From Pseudomonadota bacterium (GTDB taxonomy: Bacteria; Pseudomonadota; Gammaproteobacteria; Xanthomonadales; SZUA-38): a stretch of DNA of 64,000 nucleotides. The translations under genes and the position numbers were made by a program. The notes under the pieces were generated by a model that saw only the letters and a program-made list of their open reading frames with translations, was not told the origin of the DNA and ran no database searches. Position 1 is the first letter of the stretch. The number at the start of each line of letters is the position of its first letter. The DNA is taken from assembly GCA_039033415.1 (NCBI GenBank), contig JBCCCR010000003.1:234699-298698 (forward strand). Direction: 5' to 3'. Below are positions 7,252 through 18,791 of the stretch, one piece after another.

Positions 7252-9957
7252 TTATCCCGTATTTTGAATACCGCGAGCGATGCCATTCACGGTGTCGAAC
7301 AACATGGAGAGGAGGTGATCGTCCTTCCGCTTGCCCTCGCGCCACTGTTTGAGCAGTCTGATCTGAACGAGGTTGAGCGGGTCGACGTAAGGGTTGCGCA
7401 GACGAATCGCGCGGCGCAGCGTGTTGTCATCTTCCAGCAGCCGGGAGGCGCCGGTGATCGTCAGCACTTTCTCACGGGTCAGGTCGATTTCGCTGCAGAT
7501 ATCATCGAAAACCCGGTGCAGCTTCGGCTTGGCCAGCAGACTGTACTCACGGCCGATCGTCAGGTCCGATTTGGCGAGCACCATTTCCACGTCTTTGATC
7601 AAACTCCGGAAGAACGGCCAGCGGAGCATGTCGACGATGGCGTCTTCGCCAAACTCCGCCATCGCCGCCTCAAGTCCACTGCCAAAACCCAAGATGCCCG
7701 GCAGGTTGATCCGAGTTTGGCCCCAGGAAAAAACCCACGGTATGGCGCGCAGGTTGACGATCCCCTGCTGGCTGCGGCGCGCGCTCGGTCGGGAACCGAT
7801 CGCCAGACGCTGGATCACGTCGATCGGCGTCGCCTCGCGGAAGAAAGGCTCAAAGTCCGGATCGTCGTACACCATGGCGCGATAGCGAGCCCGGGCAGCG
7901 GCGGCGATATGCGCCATCCGATCCGTCCACTGCGAGGTGTCCGGCGCTGACTCACGCAGGCTCGCTACCAGGGTCGCGCCGGTCATCTGCTCGAGGTTTC
8001 TAAGCCCCAGGGAGCGAATGCCATATTTTTGATGGATGACCTCACCCTGCTCGGTGACCCGCAGGTAGCCCTGCACGCTGCCGGACGGTGCGGCGAGGAT
8101 GCCGTCGACCGTATTGCCGCCCCCCCGGCTCACGGTGCCACCGCGACCGTGGAAAAAGCCGATCTTGAGATCGAGCTCGGCCGCGACGTCGGTGAGCTGA
8201 CGCTGCGCGCGCTGCAGCGCCCAGCGCGCGGCAGCAATGCCGCTGTCCTTGTTGCTGTCTGAGTAGCCGATCATCACCAGCTGACGGTTACCCCGCTGGC
8301 TGAGGTGCTCGCGATAGCTCTCTTCCGCGGCCAGGCCTCGCACAATGCCCTCACCGGCGGTTAAATCGTCGACCGTCTCTAGCAGCGGCGCGATGTCCAG
8401 CGGCACCTGGTTACCGTCCGAGACCAGACCCGCGCCGCGCGCCAGCAGCAGCACGCTGAGCACGTCGTCAGCACCCTGAGCCATGCTGATGATGTAGCTA
8501 CCGATCGCCGAACTGCCGTAGCTTTTCTTGGCCTCGTCTATGGCCCGGAAAACGGCGAGCACCCGTTCGAGCTGGTGGGGAATATCTTCGGGTAGCGCCG
8601 GTAGATCTTTGAGCCATTCGCTCAGCTGCTCAGTCCGTTCCTGCGCAGACTTATCGGTCCACTCGTCGTCTCCCGCCCAGCCGGCCACCGCCCGCCGCAG
8701 GTCCATAGCGTCCTGGCGGACATCGAGCGTTGCCAGATGAAAGCCGAAGGTGCGGACCCGCCACATCAGACGCTTCACCAGGAATAGGCCTGCGTGGCTC
8801 CCGTTGTTTTGCTCCAGCGAGGTGCGGACCATCTGCAGGTCCGACAGCAGCTCGGTACTGCTGGCGTAGGCCGACTCGCCGTCGTTGAGCACCTGCACCA
8901 GCCGCGCAGTCACGTACGTCAGCAGACAGCGATACGGCATGTCCTCATAGCGATCCGGGATCGTCTCGCGCGTGTCGGGCAGCATCCGCTCGTACTTGGT
9001 GACGCGATGCATCACCGCTTCGTTCACGGTCACCAAGCCCTGCGACTGCGACAGATCGCGCGCCAGGCGCCGTACTTCCGGCAGATACCGGGCGACGATC
9101 AGCTGGCGGTGTTCCTTGAGGCTTTCGCCGATGGTTTCGAACGTGACGTTGGGGTTACCGTCCATATCGCCACCCACCCAGGAGCCGAAGCGAAGCACGC
9201 TGGGCAGCCGCTCTCCCGCGAAGGCGTCTGGGTAATAGCGATCCAGCGATCGGCGAAAGGACTCATAAAACGCCGGCACGATCTGGTAGATCACTTCAGT
9301 CACGTAAAACATGACGTGTTCGCGTTCGGTGGCAACCGTCGGTCGCGCCGCCGAGTAGGCTCGGGTCTGCCAGGCGGAGGTCAGCGCCTGACGGATTCGC
9401 TGCAGCGCCATATCCTCTTCCAGCGGCGTTCGACCCGGATCGAAGCGCTCGACCATCCGTATGACCATCGACCGGTCTTTTTCGAGCAAAGTTCGACGGG
9501 TTGCCTCTGTTGGGTGGGCGGTCATCACCGGCTCGATGACCGTCTGCTGCAGCAGCTCTCGAAGCTGTTCGCTGGTCACGCCCAAATCCCGCAGCTGGCT
9601 CAGGCTCGCGTCCAGCGACCCGGAGATTATCTCCTCCTCGCGCTGACGCTCCCGGATACGACGAATCCGATGGACCTTTTCAGCCAGGTTGACCGCCTGA
9701 AAGTAGGCGGAAAACCCGCGGACAACCTGGGCCAGACTGTCCTGATCGGCATGGCGAACGATGTCTGAGAGCGCGTCGGTCCCGCTGTCGTCACCCTCGC
9801 GCCGGGCGATCGCCGCGAGCCTCACCTCTTCGACAAGCGAATAGAGCGCTTCACCGCACTGTTCGGCCAGCACGTCGCCAACCATGGCACCCACCAGACT
9901 CACGTCCTCCTTCAGCGCCAGGTCCTTGTCTGGAAACGATATTTCTCTCGGGCTCAT
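7252..9957 (-). CDS. ppc: Phosphoenolpyruvate carboxylase
   Basis: A 901-residue enzyme that carboxylates PEP with bicarbonate to oxaloacetate, replenishing the TCA cycle. Both family signatures are intact: 'MTAHPTEATRR' with catalytic His148, and 'FHGRGGTVSRGGG' in the middle third. The C-terminus is the canonical 'QNTG', which forms part of the allosteric/active site region. Length is normal for bacterial PEPC (870-920). The start gives 'MSPREISFPDKD'; a TATAGT hexamer about 55 bp upstream could be a -10. No partner genes adjoin it. Confidence 0.98.
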   Translation of the reverse strand: MSPREISFPDKDLALKEDVSLVGAMVGDVLAEQCGEALYSLVEEVRLAAIARREGDDSGTDALSDIVRHADQDSLAQVVRGFSAYFQAVNLAEKVHRIRRIRERQREEEIISGSLDASLSQLRDLGVTSEQLRELLQQTVIEPVMTAHPTEATRRTLLEKDRSMVIRMVERFDPGRTPLEEDMALQRIRQALTSAWQTRAYSAARPTVATEREHVMFYVTEVIYQIVPAFYESFRRSLDRYYPDAFAGERLPSVLRFGSWVGGDMDGNPNVTFETIGESLKEHRQLIVARYLPEVRRLARDLSQSQGLVTVNEAVMHRVTKYERMLPDTRETIPDRYEDMPYRCLLTYVTARLVQVLNDGESAYASSTELLSDLQMVRTSLEQNNGSHAGLFLVKRLMWRVRTFGFHLATLDVRQDAMDLRRAVAGWAGDDEWTDKSAQERTEQLSEWLKDLPALPEDIPHQLERVLAVFRAIDEAKKSYGSSAIGSYIISMAQGADDVLSVLLLARGAGLVSDGNQVPLDIAPLLETVDDLTAGEGIVRGLAAEESYREHLSQRGNRQLVMIGYSDSNKDSGIAAARWALQRAQRQLTDVAAELDLKIGFFHGRGGTVSRGGGNTVDGILAAPSGSVQGYLRVTEQGEVIHQKYGIRSLGLRNLEQMTGATLVASLRESAPDTSQWTDRMAHIAAAARARYRAMVYDDPDFEPFFREATPIDVIQRLAIGSRPSARRSQQGIVNLRAIPWVFSWGQTRINLPGILGFGSGLEAAMAEFGEDAIVDMLRWPFFRSLIKDVEMVLAKSDLTIGREYSLLAKPKLHRVFDDICSEIDLTREKVLTITGASRLLEDDNTLRRAIRLRNPYVDPLNLVQIRLLKQWREGKRKDDHLLSMLFDTVNGIARGIQNTG

Positions 9958-10181
9958 GGGCTCAGAAACGGCTCTTCAGCGCGTCAGCTCGGTTTGGGGA
10001 GAGCCCGACTATAAAACAATTGGCGAGTGTTTTTCAGCGATGATCGCGACTTGCGAAAACCGCCCGGCTTGGGCACCATGACGGGCCTCCGATCCTCGCC
10101 GCAGCGTCCGCGGACTCGGTAGCGTCAGCCGTAGACTAAATTCCGGCTGTCCTTTTATGCCGTGCTGAAAGAGAGTGACAC

Positions 10182-11807
10182 ATGGACGTCAACGAATACG
10201 ATTACATAGTGGTCGGTGCCGGCTCGGCCGGTTGCGTTCTGGCCAATCGCCTCACCGAAGACCCCAGCATCAGCGTGCTTCTCCTCGAAGCCGGTGGTCG
10301 CGACTGGCACCCGTTCATTCACATGCCCGCAGGTTTGGCCAAGCTCGTGAACATCAAGTGGCTGAACTGGGGTTATGAGACACAGCCTGAGCCCGAGCTT
10401 GAAAGCCGACGCCTTTACTGGCCCCGCGGCAAGGTGCTGGGCGGGTCAAGCTCCATCAACGCCATGTGTTACGCCCGTGGCCATCGCGCGGATTACGATC
10501 ACTGGGCGGATCTTGGGAATCGCGGCTGGAGCTACGCTGACGTGCTGCCGTTTTTCGTGAAGGCGGAGCATCAGGAGCGCGGCGCGTCGGACTACCACGG
10601 CAGCGACGGCCCGCTGAACGTGCAGGACCTGCTGCACCATAACCCGCTGAGCGAAGTGTTTCTGGAGGCAGCGCAGCAATGCGGATACACCGCCAACGAT
10701 GACTTTAATGGCCCAACTCAACGAGGCTTTGGCTACTACCAGGTCACCCAAAAAGGCGGTGCAAGGTGGAGCACCGCCGCCGGCTACCTGAATCCGGCCA
10801 AACCCCGGCCAAACCTGACAATCGCCACCAAAGCACTGACCCATCGGGTCCTGCTGGAGGGTCAACGCGCCGTTGGGGTCGAGTTTTTCAAAGGTCGCTA
10901 CCTGCAAACGGCACGCGCGAGGAACGAAGTGCTCCTCAGCGCCGGCGCCATCAACTCACCCCAGCTGCTGATGCTGTCGGGCATTGGTCCGGGCCCGGTG
11001 CTGAGCCGCTGCGGCGTCCGCGTCAACCACGAGCTGCCAGGCGTTGGACGCAACCTGCAGGATCACCTGGACATTTGCACGCTCTACCGCAGCAAAACCG
11101 ACATCACCTACGATCGCACCAACGATCTGGCGGTCGGTCTCAAATACATGTTGTTCCACCGCGGTGTCGGTACCTCCAACATCGCCGAGTCCGGCGGTTT
11201 TGTTGTGAGTGATCTGGCGGAAGACGACCGGCCCGACCTGCAGTTTCATTTTGTGCCGGCCATGCTCGACGACCACGGCCGCAATCGGCTTGCCGGGGCG
11301 GGCTTCACGCTGCACTGCTGCGCGCTGCGGCCCGACAGCCGCGGAAGCATCGAAATTGTCAGCCAGGATCCCAAAAAGTATCCGGCCATCAAGGCCAACT
11401 ATCTGAGTGCGCCTCAGGACATGGACCTGATGATCGAAGGCATTCGGCTGTCCCGCAAGATTCTCGGCGCCAAGGCGTTCGACGAGTATCGGGCCGAAGA
11501 GATCTTCCCGGGGGCTGACGTCACCAGCCGCAGCGACCTTGAGGCATTTGTCCGCCGCAAGGCCGAAACCATTTATCACCCGGTGGGCACCTGCAAGATG
11601 GGCTCAGACGACATGGCGGTGGTGGACAGCGAGTTAAGGGTTCACGGCATCGAAGGCCTGCGAGTCATCGACGCTTCGGTCATGCCAACACTGGTCAGCG
11701 GCAACACAAACGCACCGACGGTCATGATCGCCGAGCGGGCCAGCACGCTGATCCGCAACATTGCTGGGTATCGCACCAGCCAGGCGCGGACGGACGCCGC
11801 CGCCTGA
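10182..11807 (+). CDS. GMC-family FAD-dependent alcohol/choline dehydrogenase
   Basis: A 541-residue flavoenzyme. The N-terminal 'VVGAGSAGCVLANRL' is the FAD dinucleotide loop. GMC signature 1 is 'GKVLGGSSSINAMCYARGH'; signature 2 is 'GAINSPQLLMLSGIGP'. The C-terminal catalytic His is in 'HPVGTCKMG' and the partner Asn in 'SGNTNAPTVMIAE'. This subgroup (BetA/AlkJ-like) oxidises choline or medium-chain alcohols, passing electrons to the respiratory chain; the exact substrate is not readable, and no betaine aldehyde dehydrogenase or BetI is adjacent. The ATG at 10182 has a GAGAG ribosome site upstream. It converges on the kynurenine operon. Confidence 0.93.
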   Translation: MDVNEYDYIVVGAGSAGCVLANRLTEDPSISVLLLEAGGRDWHPFIHMPAGLAKLVNIKWLNWGYETQPEPELESRRLYWPRGKVLGGSSSINAMCYARGHRADYDHWADLGNRGWSYADVLPFFVKAEHQERGASDYHGSDGPLNVQDLLHHNPLSEVFLEAAQQCGYTANDDFNGPTQRGFGYYQVTQKGGARWSTAAGYLNPAKPRPNLTIATKALTHRVLLEGQRAVGVEFFKGRYLQTARARNEVLLSAGAINSPQLLMLSGIGPGPVLSRCGVRVNHELPGVGRNLQDHLDICTLYRSKTDITYDRTNDLAVGLKYMLFHRGVGTSNIAESGGFVVSDLAEDDRPDLQFHFVPAMLDDHGRNRLAGAGFTLHCCALRPDSRGSIEIVSQDPKKYPAIKANYLSAPQDMDLMIEGIRLSRKILGAKAFDEYRAEEIFPGADVTSRSDLEAFVRRKAETIYHPVGTCKMGSDDMAVVDSELRVHGIEGLRVIDASVMPTLVSGNTNAPTVMIAERASTLIRNIAGYRTSQARTDAAA

Positions 11808-11835
11808 CGCGCCGGCCGCAATCCGCCGGGCCTCC

Positions 11836-12681
11836 TTAGATGTTCGTGCGCAGTGCCAGCAGCTCCGGGTAGAAGCTTGTGTCCAGGGCTTTCTTGAGAA
11901 AGCCCACGCCGCTGGAGCCGCCCGTCCCCCGCCGAAAGCCGATGATCCGCTGCACGGTGTACATGTGGCGAAAGCGCCAGTTCTGGAACGCGTCTTCGAG
12001 ATCAACCAGCGTTTCGGCGAGCTCATAGAGATCGTAAAAGCGGTCGCTGAAGCGGTAGACCTTCGTCCAGGCGGCTTCGACCGAGGCGTTGTGCTGATAC
12101 GGCTCACGCGGGTCCCTTGACGCGAGCTCGGGGTCGATGGCGAAGCCGGCGCGCACCAGCTGGGCGATAGCCGCGTCGTAGAGGCTCGGCTTCGCGAGCA
12201 GCGCCTCGAGTCGGGCCGTGCAGCTCGGCCGATCCTTGTGCACACTGATTGCCTGAGCGTTTTTGTTGCCCAGCAAAAATTCCAGCGACCGATAGCCTAC
12301 CGACTGAAAACCCGAGGCGTTGCCGAGGCTGTCGCGAAACTTCAGGTAGTCCACCGGCGTCATGGTGGCGAGAATCGACCAGGATTGTTTCATCTGGTTC
12401 AGGATTTCTTTGACCCGAGCGAGCACCTTAAAGGCGCGTCGAAACTGCCCCTCATCGATGAGCCGAATGGCGGCTGAGACCTCATGTACCGCCAGCTTCA
12501 GCCATAGCTCACTGGCCTGGTGGATCACAACAAACAGCATTTCGTCGTGTTCATCGGTGCGCATCTCCTGCGCCGACAAAATCTTGTCGAGATGAAGATA
12601 GTCGCCGTAGGCCATGGCGCCCTTGAAGTTGGTGCGGATGTCGGACTCAACTTCCCGAAAGTTTGTGCTGGGGGTTTTCAA
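11836..12681 (-). CDS. kynA: Tryptophan 2,3-dioxygenase
   Basis: A 281-residue heme enzyme that opens the indole ring of L-tryptophan to N-formylkynurenine. Seen: distal His54 in 'VVIHQASELWLKL', 'GFQSVGYRSLEFLLG', the proximal heme ligand His239 in 'FRHMYTVQRIIG', and the substrate loop 'RGTGGSS' (251-257). Length matches the Xanthomonas-type enzyme. It is the last gene of a four-gene operon: its ATG overlaps the stop of the kynurenine monooxygenase gene by 4 nt. Confidence 0.97.
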   Translation of the reverse strand: MKTPSTNFREVESDIRTNFKGAMAYGDYLHLDKILSAQEMRTDEHDEMLFVVIHQASELWLKLAVHEVSAAIRLIDEGQFRRAFKVLARVKEILNQMKQSWSILATMTPVDYLKFRDSLGNASGFQSVGYRSLEFLLGNKNAQAISVHKDRPSCTARLEALLAKPSLYDAAIAQLVRAGFAIDPELASRDPREPYQHNASVEAAWTKVYRFSDRFYDLYELAETLVDLEDAFQNWRFRHMYTVQRIIGFRRGTGGSSGVGFLKKALDTSFYPELLALRTNI

Positions 12682-14072
12682 CGCTCTTCTCCCAAACGCG
12701 CAGGCGGCGGTTGTTTAAGGTCATGGTGGTGGTTGGTGACCAGATCAAGCAGGAACTGCTGCACCTCACCGGATCGATCAGCATCTGCAACCCACGGCAG
12801 CGCCATCACCTGATCCATGATTTTCTGCTGGCGCACGCCGGACGCCAGCGCTTCGCTGTAGCTGACTTCCGGCAGAAATGTCACCTGGGTGTAGAGTGGA
12901 ACCCACAATTCCGGGTGGGCGCGGTGGAAATCCCGTTCGATGGTCTTCTGTAGCAGGAAATCCGGCTGGCCGGAGAGCTCACTCATTTCGGTGAAATTTT
13001 GCATCGCCAGCTCTGACAGCGCGTCAGCGTTGGGTTTACGAACCGTCTCATAGGCCTCGAGTGTCCGCGCCCAGTCACCATCATAATCAGCGAACAGATC
13101 CCCGAACGCCCGACAGTCTTCGAACCCACAGTTGAGCCCCTGACCATAGAACGGGACGATCGCGTGCGCAGAGTCGCCGATCAGCGCCGCCCGTCCAGCA
13201 AAAACCCAGCGCGACACCTCTGCCAGCGCCAGCAGCGACGGCCGCGTTTGGAGAAAACGCTGCACGGGCCGCTCAAGCAAAGGCCGGGCGTCCGAAAAAT
13301 CTTGGTCGAACATGGCCTCAACCGCCCGTCGGTCCGAGAGACTGGAAAACGAGTTGGCGCCCTCGTCCGGCAGGAACGCCGTTGCGGTCATCGACCCGTC
13401 GGGGTTGGGCAACGCGATCAGCATGTAGTTGCCGCGAGGCCAGATGTGCAGCGCGTCTTTGGCAAGCGCGTGGCCACCGTCGATCGCCGGCGGCATGTTC
13501 AGTTCCAGGTAACTGTGGCCCATCCTGCGCACGTTGACCTCCGCACCGTGGTCAACGGCCAGCAGCCGGCGAACCTTGGAGTTGGCGCCGTCTGCGCCAA
13601 ACAGATAGTCAAAGGAAAGCTCAAGGTCGCTGTATTCCGGCCGGGTAAAAAAGGCTCTCCGGCCCGGAAGATCGATGGCGGCAAGCACAGCTTCAAAATG
13701 GAGCGTGATGTTGGGCTCCTGGTCGGCCATGTTCAGAAGCACTTCGTTGACCGCCGCCCGCGAGACAGACCAGATCGCCTGGCCGAGCTGCCCATAGGGT
13801 TGCCGGGTCACGGCGCCGTCTCGGTCGTGCATGGCTCTCGCCGACATGGGAAGCGACACGGCGCGCACCGCCTCGTCCGCCCCAATCCGGCTCAGGGCCA
13901 ACCAGCCCCGCTCTGACAAGGCGATGTTGATGGAACGCCCTTCGTAGACGTCGTGGATCCGAGAGTCAGTGCGGGCTTCCAGCAGGTCGACCCGCATGCC
14001 CAGGCGCGCCAGCATGATTGCCAGCAGCGTGCCGACCGGCCCGGCCCCCACGACCACCACACGGGTGCTCAT
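12678..14072 (-). CDS. kmo: Kynurenine 3-monooxygenase
   Basis: A 464-residue FAD monooxygenase that hydroxylates kynurenine to 3-hydroxykynurenine with NADPH and O2. Seen: N-terminal '[20 protein letters not shown]' FAD-binding fold, an early '[13 protein letters not shown]' segment typical of KMO, and the second FAD motif '[20 protein letters not shown]'. The start overlaps the kynureninase stop by 4 nt (ATGA), and the stop overlaps the tryptophan dioxygenase start, so the three are co-translated. Confidence 0.96.
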   Translation of the reverse strand: MSTRVVVVGAGPVGTLLAIMLARLGMRVDLLEARTDSRIHDVYEGRSINIALSERGWLALSRIGADEAVRAVSLPMSARAMHDRDGAVTRQPYGQLGQAIWSVSRAAVNEVLLNMADQEPNITLHFEAVLAAIDLPGRRAFFTRPEYSDLELSFDYLFGADGANSKVRRLLAVDHGAEVNVRRMGHSYLELNMPPAIDGGHALAKDALHIWPRGNYMLIALPNPDGSMTATAFLPDEGANSFSSLSDRRAVEAMFDQDFSDARPLLERPVQRFLQTRPSLLALAEVSRWVFAGRAALIGDSAHAIVPFYGQGLNCGFEDCRAFGDLFADYDGDWARTLEAYETVRKPNADALSELAMQNFTEMSELSGQPDFLLQKTIERDFHRAHPELWVPLYTQVTFLPEVSYSEALASGVRQQKIMDQVMALPWVADADRSGEVQQFLLDLVTNHHHDLKQPPPARLGEER

Positions 14073-15349
14073 TCCTCTTCTTCAAGCAGGCGCCGCAGAA
14101 TGGCGCCCAGCAGCCAGATATCTTCGAAACGGTTATAAAACGGAGTGGGAGCAAAACGCATCACGTCGGGTTCGCGGAAGTCAGCACTCACCCCTTCCGC
14201 ACGCAGTCGGTCGAAAAACGATCGGTCCGTTCCCCCGAGCTGGACGGAAAGCTGGCAGCCACGCTGCGCCGGGTCCTCCGGCGTGATCGACCGAAGTCCC
14301 AGCTCCGGGCGCCGGCCGAACTCCTCCTGCAGCACGAACAGCAGGTAGCCGGTCAGCCGTTGGCTCTTCTCCCGGAGCGCAACGATCCCCACCTCGTCAA
14401 ACATTGCCAGCGACGCGCCGAGCATCGCGACCTCAACGACCGGCGGATTGCTCAGCTGCCAACCCTCTGCCCCAGGTATGGGTCGAAATCCTGGCTGCAT
14501 CAGGAAACGTTTGGACTCATCGTAGCCCCACCAGCCGGCGAAGCGTGGGCCGTCGAAATCGGTGCCGTGGCGTTCGTGGACAAAAATGCCGCCGAGGTTG
14601 CCCGGCCCGGCGTTGAGGTATTTGTAGGTACACCAGGCGGCGAAATCCACGTTGTCATCATGGAGCGACAGCGGCACGTTCCCCGCCGCATGGGCTAGAT
14701 CGAAGCCCGCGATAGCCCCTACGCGATGCGCCGCCGCCGTTAGCTCTTGGAGGTTGAAGAGCTGACCGGTGTAGTAGTTGACGCCGCCGAGAAACAGCAG
14801 GGCGAGCTGGTCGCCGCAATCTTCGATCGCTGCCAGCAGGTCTTCGTGCCTGACCACATGCTCACCCTCTCTCGGGCCGATCTCGACGATGGCATCCGCC
14901 GGGTCGAAACCGTGAAACAACACCTGGGTTTCCAGCAGGTAGCGGTCCGAGGGAAACATCCCGGCTTCGCTGATGATCTTGAAGCGACCAGGGGTTGGCC
15001 GATAGAACGAAACAAAGAGAAAATGGAGGTTAGCGGTCAGCGAGTTCATGCAGACCACTTCGCTCTCCTGGGCGCCCACAACGCGGGCCATCGGGCCGGC
15101 AAGCTTTTTATGGCACGTGTACCACGGGTCCTTTGAGGAGAAATGACCCTCAACGCCGAGCTTCGCCCACCGGCCCAGCTCGTGATCGACCGCCTTGCGC
15201 GCCGCTACCGGCTGGAGCCCGAGTGAGTTACCGGTGAAATACAGCAGCGGCTGTCCATCCACCACCGGATGATGAAATGCCGAGCGCCACGGGGCCAGCG
15301 AATCCTTTTCGTCGTTTTCTCTGGCAAAGTTCAGCGTGTTTTCAAACAT
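14069..15349 (-). CDS. kynU: Kynureninase
   Basis: A 426-residue PLP enzyme that cleaves 3-hydroxykynurenine to 3-hydroxyanthranilate and alanine. The PLP-binding lysine is in '[15 protein letters not shown]', preceded by the aspartate of '[13 protein letters not shown]'. The N-terminal '[11 protein letters not shown]' is a strong kynureninase signature. The gene begins 6 nt after the 3-hydroxyanthranilate dioxygenase stop and overlaps kmo by 4 nt. Confidence 0.97.
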   Translation of the reverse strand: MFENTLNFARENDEKDSLAPWRSAFHHPVVDGQPLLYFTGNSLGLQPVAARKAVDHELGRWAKLGVEGHFSSKDPWYTCHKKLAGPMARVVGAQESEVVCMNSLTANLHFLFVSFYRPTPGRFKIISEAGMFPSDRYLLETQVLFHGFDPADAIVEIGPREGEHVVRHEDLLAAIEDCGDQLALLFLGGVNYYTGQLFNLQELTAAAHRVGAIAGFDLAHAAGNVPLSLHDDNVDFAAWCTYKYLNAGPGNLGGIFVHERHGTDFDGPRFAGWWGYDESKRFLMQPGFRPIPGAEGWQLSNPPVVEVAMLGASLAMFDEVGIVALREKSQRLTGYLLFVLQEEFGRRPELGLRSITPEDPAQRGCQLSVQLGGTDRSFFDRLRAEGVSADFREPDVMRFAPTPFYNRFEDIWLLGAILRRLLEEEE

Positions 15350-15355
15350 GCTTGG

Positions 15356-16963
<1,608 letters not shown>

Positions 16964-16972
16964 CGAGTGAGC

Positions 16973-17887
16973 TCAGGCGGCGGACGCGATCTTTAGCAGC
17001 GTGCCGCGAAGCCAGTCCAGCGCCGGGTGCTGACCGAAGCGTCGGTGCCAAACCATCGAAGTCCGGGTAAAGGTTTCGAGAGGTTTGAGCGGACACGGGT
17101 GCTGGACCAATGTCGGGTCCTCACAAAAGCGTTCAGCCACGCGTTCAGGAAGCGTCAGCACCAGGTCTGAGTGCGCCACAATCTGGCCGGCCGGCGCAAA
17201 GTGATTGATCACCATCGCCACCTGGCGAGTCATCCCCTGGCCCGCGAGAACCGTATCCACCCACCCCCGCGCATCCCCACGCGGGCTCACCAGCAGATGG
17301 CGCGCCTGGGCGAACCGTTTGACCGTGATCCGCCCGCGCGCCAGCGCATGGTCTCGGCGCGTCAGCACCACATAGCCGTCTTCAAACAGCTGTTGCTGAG
17401 CAAAGCGCGAGCCCAGCTCCCCAAAAGCTGAGATCGCCAGCTCAGCCTCCTGTCGGTCGAGCATCTCCAGCGCCCGCCCTTCCGTCGGCTTGAGGTGGAG
17501 GCGAACGCCGGGCGCCAACTCGCTGAGATGGGCCGCCACGCGATCCATCAGAACGGTCGTGAGGTAGTCATGCGTGGCGATGGTGAAGCTGCGATTCGAT
17601 TCGGCCGGGTCGAACACCGTTGGGTCCAGCGCATCTCTCAGCGCCATGAGCGCACCGTTGATGGGTTCGGCAAGCTCGGCGGCACGGGGCGTCGGCTGCA
17701 TCCCCTGCGGGCCTTTCACAAACAGCGGGTCCTTCAGCGTATGCCGAAGACGCGTGAGCGCGTGGCTCACGGCCGGCTGCGACAGATACAGCCGCTCGGC
17801 GGCACGGGTCACGTTGCGCTCCAGCATCACGGCATCAAACACGCGCAGCAGATTCAGATCCAGCGCGTCCACATTAATCTTGTGCAT
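16973..17887 (-). CDS. LysR-family transcriptional regulator
   Basis: A 304-residue regulator with an N-terminal winged helix-turn-helix ('NVTRAAERLYLSQPAVSHAL', residues about 25-44) and a substrate-binding effector domain. The start 'DLNLLRVFDAVMLERN' is typical of the NodD/PcpR-like LysR branch. It is divergent from a short-chain dehydrogenase gene, so that gene is its likely target; a T-N11-A box lies between them. Effector unknown. Confidence 0.93.
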   Translation of the reverse strand: MHKINVDALDLNLLRVFDAVMLERNVTRAAERLYLSQPAVSHALTRLRHTLKDPLFVKGPQGMQPTPRAAELAEPINGALMALRDALDPTVFDPAESNRSFTIATHDYLTTVLMDRVAAHLSELAPGVRLHLKPTEGRALEMLDRQEAELAISAFGELGSRFAQQQLFEDGYVVLTRRDHALARGRITVKRFAQARHLLVSPRGDARGWVDTVLAGQGMTRQVAMVINHFAPAGQIVAHSDLVLTLPERVAERFCEDPTLVQHPCPLKPLETFTRTSMVWHRRFGQHPALDWLRGTLLKIASAA

Positions 17888-17889
17888 AT

Positions 17890-17902
17890 TGAAAATATTT
17901 CA
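17890..17902. promoter_or_regulatory. LysR-type T-N11-A box
   Basis: TGAAAATATTTCA: inverted arms TGAAA/TTTCA and the T-N11-A form expected of a LysR site, in the AT-rich stretch between the LysR gene and the SDR gene. It sits 3 bp from the LysR start codon, so binding would also block expression of the regulator. Confidence 0.4.
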
Positions 17903-17989
17903 TATTCATTTCATTTATGCAATGCGCTTCCGTAGCCTGAACTCACTGAAGCAACGGCCTCCGGGCCCAATCAAATAGGAGCAACAATC

Positions 17990-18739
17990 ATGAGCAAGCT
18001 AAACGGAAAAGTAGCGGTTATCACGGGCGGCAACAGCGGTCTCGGGCTGGCGACCGCACAGACCTACATCGAGCAAGGCGCCAAGGTCGTAATCTTTGGT
18101 CGCAACGAGCGCAGTCTGAACGAGGCGGTTGAGACGCTCGGCGAGAACGCTATCGCTGTCCAGGGTGACGTCACCAGCCTTGCGGATCTGGATCGGCTCG
18201 CTGAGGTGACCCGGCAGAAGCACGGCGGGATCGACATTCTGTTTGCGAACGCCGGGCTAGGCGTTTTTGCACCGATTGAGCAGGTGGACGAAGCGGGCTA
18301 CGACAAACAGTTCGATATCAACGTCAAAGGCGCGTTCTTCACGGTGCAGAAGCTGCTACCGCTGATCAACGATGGGGCCAGCATCATCCTGACCGCATCT
18401 GCGGTTCACGAGAAGGGTGTTGCCACCGGCAGCCTGTACTTTGCCAGCAAAGCCGCCGTCCGTTCGCTGGGCCGAACGCTGGCAGCGGAACTGGCACCGC
18501 GGCAGATCCGGGTCAACACGCTCAGCCCCGGCATCGTGCGCACCAACTTTGCCGACCGAACGAACGTACCGGCCGAGGATTTTGAAGGATTTATCGGGAT
18601 GGTCGAAAGCCAGGCCCCGCTGGGCCGCGCAGGCACGCCGCAGGATATGGCCAACGCCGCGCTGTTCCTGGCCAGCAATGACTCAGCTTATATGACCGCT
18701 GCCGACCTGCTGATCGACGGCGGCTGGATGAGCGTCTAA
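17990..18739 (+). CDS. Short-chain dehydrogenase/reductase (SDR)
   Basis: A 249-residue classical SDR. Seen: 'TGGNSGLGLA' nucleotide loop, 'NAGLG', the catalytic Tyr-x3-Lys in 'SLYFASKAAV', 'NTLSPGIV' and the C-terminal 'DGGWMSV'. The Arg of 'FGRNERSL' after the second strand fits NADP preference. Substrate unknown. ATG at 17990 has an AGGAG site about 8 nt upstream. It is divergent from the LysR gene, which presumably controls it. Confidence 0.93.
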   Translation: MSKLNGKVAVITGGNSGLGLATAQTYIEQGAKVVIFGRNERSLNEAVETLGENAIAVQGDVTSLADLDRLAEVTRQKHGGIDILFANAGLGVFAPIEQVDEAGYDKQFDINVKGAFFTVQKLLPLINDGASIILTASAVHEKGVATGSLYFASKAAVRSLGRTLAAELAPRQIRVNTLSPGIVRTNFADRTNVPAEDFEGFIGMVESQAPLGRAGTPQDMANAALFLASNDSAYMTAADLLIDGGWMSV

Positions 18740-18747
18740 CGATTCAA

Positions 18748-18777
18748 GCCCCGCTGTACCATCCGGTGCGGCGGGGC
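18748..18777. terminator. Possible bidirectional terminator hairpin
   Basis: GCCCCGC (18748-18754) pairs with GCGGGGC (18771-18777), with an inner ACC/GGT pairing. It lies between the convergent SDR and glk genes. No long T tract, so the call is tentative. Confidence 0.5.
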
Positions 18778-18791
18778 ATTCCACCCGGACC

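Noticed and set aside
8794..9768. 324-codon open frame on the plus strand
   Set aside because: Antisense to ppc and of shadow composition.
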